From the NCBI RefSeq assembly GCF_034190915.1, contig NW_026947484.1, forward strand, positions 77,013,982 to 77,077,981: a stretch of 64,000 nucleotides of DNA, given 5' to 3'. This DNA is from Cavia porcellus (taxonomy: Eukaryota; Chordata; Mammalia; Rodentia; Caviidae). Each line of letters opens with the position of its first letter. Position 1 is the stretch's first letter. Shown here in pieces: positions 59,560 to 64,000 of the stretch. The notes beneath the pieces are model-generated. The model was given only the letters and a program-made list of their open reading frames with translations, searched no databases and was not told the DNA's origin. A program made the translations under genes and the position numbers.

Positions 59560-60046
59560 TCAAGTGTTTTTCCAAGGCTTCCCCTGGGCATATTGGAAAT
59601 CGTCTCCTATGCCCTTGGCTCCTGGGACTGAATGGAGGTTCCTGAGTGTGGTCCAGTCAGGCCCACAGGGCCTCCCTTGCCACCTCCGGTTTTCTAGGAA
59701 GCTGGGCTGGCACCCAACCACTGTGTGTGATGGTCCAAAGCTCTCCCTGGGCAAGGACCAATGGGCTGGTACTCGTCTCATGTGCCCTCCACTCCCCCGA
59801 TTCAAGAAGGTCACTGGGCATGGTTTAGTCAGCTTGGAAACCACCTAGTCTAGTGTGGCTGGAAGTTGGGTGGGTCCTTAATGGACCTTAAACTCTCCCT
59901 GGGCGGGCGCTCTTGTGCTGGAACTTATCTCGGGCAGCTCCAGCTCCCTGTATTGAAAGATGGTCACTGGGTGTGGCCCAGTCAGGCCTAGAAAGCTGTA
60001 GAGCCCAGTCTAGTGTGGCTGGAAGCTGAGGGGCTCCTTAACTGCT
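59560..60046 (-). promoter_or_regulatory. L1c 5' UTR: three tandem ~155-bp promoter-type repeats
   Basis: Plus-strand landmarks recur: 'ctctccctgggc' at about 59,742 and 59,891 (with 'cttcccctgggc' at 59,578), 'ggtcactgggcatggtttag' at about 59,810 and 'ggtcactgggtgtggcccag' at 59,964, 'gtctagtgtggctggaag' at 59,849 and 60,009. GC-rich. Not related by eye to the 261-bp monomers of the young L1. Confidence 0.65.
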
Positions 60047-60054
60047 CTCATGAT

Positions 60055-60740
60055 AATTTTTTTAAAACTCATGCTTTAAGGAAAGAATGAACCAACTAAT
60101 ACCTAATGTAACTAAGAGTTAAAATCTCTTCTTAACATTTTTAATGTGAATTTAGTTGTGCATGTGTTTACCTAGACACTTTTATTCATTTGCAATAGAA
60201 AATGGAGGTAATAGAATCTCCTTTACATAAAACTGTCTTACCATACTTTATTAAAGGGAAGACAATAGTGTTCTAGTTAATATTACACAAATCAGAATCA
60301 TCATAACTTAAGTAGGTATTTATACAGATGAATTAGTAGTCATTTTGCTTATTCACATATCTTCTAAAAGCAGTTACTAAATTTACATATTAACATTTTT
60401 CAATTTTGTTGAAAAATAGAAGGTATCACAATTCAACGTTGGTTATTTATGAAGAAATATATCTAAGATAAATATGTTTTATTCAAGCAATGAGGTTTTT
60501 ATCCAAATAGGAAGTAAGCTAGTTATTATAAACTCCCTACCTAGAAGCACAAAGATACATTTATTATCAGTCTTTCATTTACTTACTGACTTGGAAACTG
60601 TACATGTTAATGGTTTCTAAAATTTTATTAACTAAGTTATGGGTGATTCAGTGAAGATAAGTAGTCATGAACAAAGGAACATTCTCTATCCCTAGTCTAC
60701 CATCAATTGACTGGAAAAAATAACTTTTTGTACAAATTCA
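60055..60740. other. AT-rich sequence, nothing recognised
   Basis: No gene or repeat family recognised; this may be unique DNA between two L1-type insertions. Confidence 0.4.
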
Positions 60741-61770
60741 AGAAACCAGATTAATCCTGTGTGCCTGCTATCACCCTCAAAAAGTTTGCTACCTGTGGGA
60801 AGCCAGCACGGGCAGGGAAATGCAGCCAGATCTGCCCATACACACCCACCACTGCTGCTGGAAAGCTTGCTTCCCTTAGGTAATAGTGCAGGCAGAAAGA
60901 AAGAGTGAGACAAGCCCTGTGCATCTGCAGGCCACCACTGGAGCCCTTGCTTCCTTTGGGCAGCGAGTGTCTACCAGGAGAATCAGACAAACATACCCCT
61001 GTGTGCCTGCTACCACTGGAGGAGTGCCAGTGTAGAACACAGGCTGAGAGAAGAAGCAGTCTCACTGCCACGGAACCCTGGCCATCAGAGAAGTCTCAGT
61101 GTAGCTTCACGGGTCTGGAGAAGTCCACTCCATGCCCTGCTCCCTCCCTGGGAATCTGATTTTAGAGAGACTCAGATGCCTGCCCCATTCCCTTATACTG
61201 CAGAGGGTCAGCCAATGTGAGAAGTGCCTGGGACCCCACAACCAGCTTGTTGGGAGGAACCCAGGAGAATGTTAAGACAAAGGAGCAAAAGGCATTCTCA
61301 GACCTCGAGCCTACACAGAACACGTCTGGGAGGTATGGACATGGAACAAAATAGAAGACACATACCTGAAGTCTCCAAGAGGATGGCAACTGAAGTAAAG
61401 AAACAACTTCATTAAATTGTAAAGGTAATCAGATCAGAAATAATATTTCACATAAAAAAAGAAATCACAAACATAATGAAAGAGTTGCTGAACATATCTA
61501 AAGAAGATATATATATTTTTAAAAAGAAACATAGGAAAATGATGGAAACCTTGAAGTAACAATACAGAAAGGAATTACAATGCATGAAACAGATTCAGAG
61601 AGAGATGCAGGAAATTAAAAGGTCAATCAAAAGCTGGAAAAACTGCTTGAAAGAGACTGAAGACTTTCAGATCTTGAAGACAGGATCATAGCTAGTGACG
61701 GTGAAAGGAATGATCTCTTAAAAATAACAAGGAACCAGGAAATAACAATTCAATGGCTGCAAGATCACAC

Positions 61771-61785
61771 AAAAATAATTTAAGA
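61771..61785. repeat. Target-site duplication of U6/L1 chimera (left)
   Basis: aaaaataatttaaga, repeated at 61,977-61,991. Confidence 0.85.
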
Positions 61786-61787
61786 AG

Positions 61788-61892
61788 GTGCTCACCTCAG
61801 CAGCATATATACTAAAATTGGAATGATACAGAGAAGATTGGCATGGCCCCTGCGCAAGCATGACATGCAAATTCATGAAGTGTTCCATATTT
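61788..61892 (+). pseudogene. RNU6: U6 snRNA retro-pseudogene (5' part of a U6/L1 chimera)
   Basis: Nearly full-length U6: starts GTGCTC, contains 'atactaaaattggaa', 'gatacagagaagatt' and 'gcatggcccctgcgcaag', and ends 'gttccatattt'. About nine differences from the usual vertebrate sequence, several of C-to-T or G-to-A type. It has no proximal sequence element that I can see and is fused to L1 3' sequence, so it is a retrocopy and not a working spliceosomal gene. Confidence 0.92.
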
Positions 61893-61976
61893 ATTTGAAT
61901 TCCTTATTATTCTACCTTTTTTCTTTTTTCTATTTTGTTTTTTTTTCTTTCTTTAAATAAAAATTTTAAAAAGATA
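61893..61976 (+). mobile_element. L1 3' end fused to U6
   Basis: Directly after U6 comes 'gaattccttattattctacc' and a T-rich stretch ending 'ctttctttaaataaaa', which matches L1 3' ends here (for example 'gaaattctgtattacttctacc...ctctttaaataaaa' at about 17,890). U6 and L1 parts together are flanked by one 15-bp duplication. Confidence 0.8.
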
Positions 61977-61991
61977 AAAAATAATTTAAGA
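61977..61991. repeat. Target-site duplication of U6/L1 chimera (right)
   Basis: Exact copy of 61,771-61,785. Confidence 0.85.
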
Positions 61992-62607
61992 GTGAAAGAT
62001 ATGAGCAAAGAAGTAGGGGTCAACACAAATGGTATAAAAAGATTATTTACAGAAGTAATAGCACAAAACTTCTGAATATGGGGAAAGAATCTGGTATACA
62101 GAGAAGTGAGGCATATAGAACTCCAAATAGCTATAATCAAAATCAACCTACACCCAGTCATATAATAATTAAGATCCCAGAAATTCAGCACAAGAACAGA
62201 ATATTAAAAGCTGTTAGAGAAAAGAAACAGATAATCTGTAAAGGTAGACCAATCAGAATCATGGCAGACTTATCAACACAAATCATCAAGTCAAGAAGAG
62301 TTTGGAGTGAAGTGTTTCAAATCCTGAAAGAAAACAACGTTTAAGCTAGATTGATATACCCTGCAAAACTATGCTTCAAAGTTGATGGAAAAATATACTT
62401 CCATGATAAAAACAACTGAAGGAATTCATGACCACCAAACCAACCCTATAGAAAGTGCTGAAGGATGTTCTACAGAAAGATAATGATGACCATGGTTCCA
62501 GGAACAGCAGCCGTGGGGGCTGCCAAATACAACAGGCTACTGAACAAAGGGGAAAAGTGGAAAGCCAACAGCAGGAAAAAAGCATGGCAGAGATGAACCA
62601 GTGCATG

Positions 62608-62985
62608 CTGGCTGCAACCATTAATGTTGATGGTCTCAATTTGCTAATAAAGAGGAGCACAGGGAGAATGGATCAAGAAACAAGATCTATCAATATACTG
62701 TATATAAGAAACACTTTTAAACTCAAAAGGAAATTCATAGACTGAAAATCAAAGGAGAGAAAACAATTGTTCCGCATGAAAGGAGACCAGAAAAAAGCAA
62801 GGCTAACTTGCCCATCAACTGAATGGATAAGAAAGATACGGTATTTTCATACAATGGAAAGCTACTCAGCTATAAAGTAGGATAATCTCAAGGCTTTTGT
62901 AGTTAAATGGATATAATTGGAGATCATGCTAATGGGTGAAATGGTTTGGACTCAGAAAGGTGAGCACTGAGTTATCTCCCTAGCA
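62608..62985 (+). pseudogene. HAL1d ORF2 remnant showing the family deletion most clearly
   Basis: 62,616-62,802 aligns with ORF2 codons of about 18-80 ('accattaatgttgatggtct', 'agaatggatcaagaaacaag', 'ccagaaaaaagcaagg'). At about 62,803 it jumps to about codon 1,218 ('cccatcaactgaatggataa', 'atacaatggaaagctactca'). Roughly 3.4 kb of ORF2 is missing, including most of the endonuclease, all of the reverse transcriptase and the cysteine motif. Confidence 0.82.
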
Positions 62986-63070
62986 TAAAAAACTGAAAGA
63001 GTTAGTGTGATTCAAAAAGCACAGTAGATATTATGAAAGTGATGAGAGGAAACACCTAAGAAGGGAAAGT

Positions 63071-64000
63071 GGTAACCACTGTTGATTTCCTATTGTCTTG
63101 TTTTGAATTCTTGCATTGTTTTCATAATTTTGTTAGATTTGGTTTTATTTTGTCTTGTAATATTAGATTTTACTGTGTCTGATGGTATGGGTAGTTATAT
63201 TGAAGATAATGGGATTGTTATGGTAACCATTGTTGATTTCCTAGTATCTTGTTTTAAAGTCCAATAATGCTTTCATTTTCATGTTCCATTGACTTTATTC
63301 TGTTTTGTTTTATTTGATTTTATTATCTGTGACAGTGTGGACAGCTATTTTGAAGAAAACAACAGACACTATGGTAGCCATTATTGATTTCTTACCTTGT
63401 TTTGAAGTCCTATAATGCTTTCATTCTTTTGATTGGTTTCATGCTGTTTTGTTTTGTTTGCTTTTATTATGTATGAAGTAATGGACAGCTATTTTTTTTT
63501 ATTTAAAAGGAAAAAGAGAAAAAAAGCAGAACAAAACCAAACAGTGTAAGGGTACAAGTAATTCAGAACTACAAAAAAAAAAAAAAAAAAAAAAAAAAAG
63601 CAGTAAGCTATCACCAGTTAATAGATTATTCGCTATCATTTTAGAAACGGTGTTTCAGGTCACAGGATCAAAGCACACAAAGCGAACATTCAAACAGTGA
63701 GACTGCAAACAGTTATGTTCAGTAATCCAATCAAAAATGTTAATATGGTCTTCTATTCAACACACCTAAACACCCTTGCCGTTGTATCCTTCAGGGCACT
63801 TTTCTTTCCTTCTCTTTATTACAACAAAATTTACACATTTTGGGTTTTATTGCTCCCTTAGATCTTATTACTTTTTTTTTTGTAGGAGAATAAAATCAAG
63901 CATGATACAACAAAGCTTGGACAGCTATTTTGAAGGCAACAAGTGGTATTATGGAAGCCATTGTTGATTTCATGTCTTTGGTTTTGAGGTCCTGTATCAC
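63071..64000 (+). repeat. L1-type 3' UTR tandem repeat, 144-151 bp unit
   Basis: 'ggtaaccactgttgatttcc'-type blocks start at 63,071, 63,222 and 63,373, and again at 63,953 once the later L1 insertion (422 bp plus 14-bp duplication) is discounted. Each unit also has a '-tgttttgaagtcct-' block, an '-ttttattctgttttgtttt-' block and 'gacagctattttgaag'. Confidence 0.8.
63496..63917 (-). mobile_element. 5'-truncated L1 inserted in HAL1d 3' UTR, minus strand
   Basis: About 420 bp of L1 3' UTR in antisense, including an A-run at 63,574-63,599 that corresponds to the T-rich tract of other copies. Exact duplications tggacagctatttt at 63,482-63,495 and 63,918-63,931 flank it. Confidence 0.85.

Larger units (their letters stand above)
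51326..60046 (-). mobile_element. L1c: full-length but dead L1, minus strand, split by HAL1c
   Basis: Minus-strand order: 5' UTR with three ~155-bp repeats (60,046-59,560), ORF1 (interrupted by HAL1c between 59,305 and 56,612), ORF2 and 3' UTR. Short flanks ctcatgat at 51,318-51,325 and 60,047-60,054 are the likely target-site duplication. Excluding HAL1c it is about 6.0 kb. Frames broken many times. Confidence 0.8.
61335..62470 (+). pseudogene. HAL1d ORF1 pseudogene
   Basis: Coiled-coil part at about 61,370-61,770 with several stops; RNA-recognition and C-terminal part at 61,992-62,470, including the open stretch 62,078-62,344 ('SEAYRTPNSYNQNQPTPSHI'). Interrupted by the U6/L1 chimera near 61.79-61.98 kb. 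By sequence it lies closer to the autonomous L1 ORF1 than HAL1a-c do. Confidence 0.7.
60741..64000 (+). mobile_element. HAL1d: half-L1 element, plus strand, runs off the window
   Basis: 5' UTR with short repeated blocks ('cctgtgtgcctgctatcacc' 60,756; 'ccctgtgcatctgcaggcca' 60,915; 'ccctgtgtgcctgctaccac' 60,997), ORF1 (about 61,335-62,470), a spacer like that of HAL1a, a clearly readable ORF2 remnant with the internal deletion, and a 3' UTR of tandem ~150-bp units. Two later insertions lie in it: a U6/L1 chimera (61,788-61,976) and a truncated L1 (63,496-63,917). The left end is approximate and the 3' end is beyond the window. Confidence 0.75.

Noticed and set aside
61788..61892. Functional U6 snRNA gene
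   Set aside because: Fused to an L1 3' end, flanked by a target-site duplication, with several substitutions and no visible external promoter.

Overview
This window is gene-poor mammalian nuclear DNA, almost certainly from a rodent. The order is suggested by several copies of a tRNA-derived, ID-like SINE, one B1-ID type dimeric SINE, rodent-style ERVL-MaLR LTR elements and a very dense set of LINE-1 (L1) copies of different ages. I cannot name the species; the SINE 3' end (an Ala-tRNA-like body running into GGTACCGATAAAAAGG) is only a lead. I found no host protein-coding exon, functional tRNA, rRNA or CRISPR array. Nearly every long reading frame belongs to a retrotransposon.

Layout. 1-5.5 kb: ancient L1 pieces (one 5'-inverted), one SINE, diverged unannotated sequence. 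5.53-7.3 kb: a full MaLR element (LTR, non-coding interior, LTR). 7.3-13.0 kb: a decayed, nearly complete L1 on the minus strand ('L1a'). 13.0-20.5 kb: an older minus-strand L1 split by a half-L1 ('HAL1a'), a candidate LTR and SINEs. 20.5-29.9 kb: old L1, SINE and MaLR fragments with stretches in which I recognise nothing. 29.9-40.2 kb: 'HAL1b' (minus) carrying a 6.5-kb L1 ('L1b', minus) inside it. 40.2-43.5 kb: old MaLR/L1 debris, a strong inverted repeat and a candidate LTR. 43,481-51,262: a young, full-length plus-strand L1 with 261-bp promoter monomers, an ORF1 broken only by one late stop, and an intact 1,278-residue ORF2. 51.3-60.05 kb: 'L1c' (minus) with 'HAL1c' inserted in its ORF1. 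60.7-64.0 kb: 'HAL1d' (plus), carrying a U6 snRNA/L1 chimeric retrocopy and a short truncated L1.

How the parts relate. The most interesting signal is a family of non-autonomous half-L1 elements, present four times. Each has a 5' UTR, ORF1, about 80 codons' worth of the ORF2 endonuclease start joined directly to the last roughly 60 codons of ORF2, and then a 3' UTR resembling that of the autonomous L1s. All four copies share a similar ORF2 deletion junction, which points to one founding deletion (about 3.4 kb) followed by amplification, presumably using ORF2 protein supplied in trans. L1b inserted into HAL1b, and HAL1c inserted into L1c, so the two lineages seem to have been active over overlapping times. 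HAL1a preserves the unoccupied version of the L1b insertion site. L1 3' UTRs here carry a 144-151 bp internal tandem repeat, and different L1 copies carry unrelated 5' promoter sequence, suggesting promoter replacement between subfamilies.
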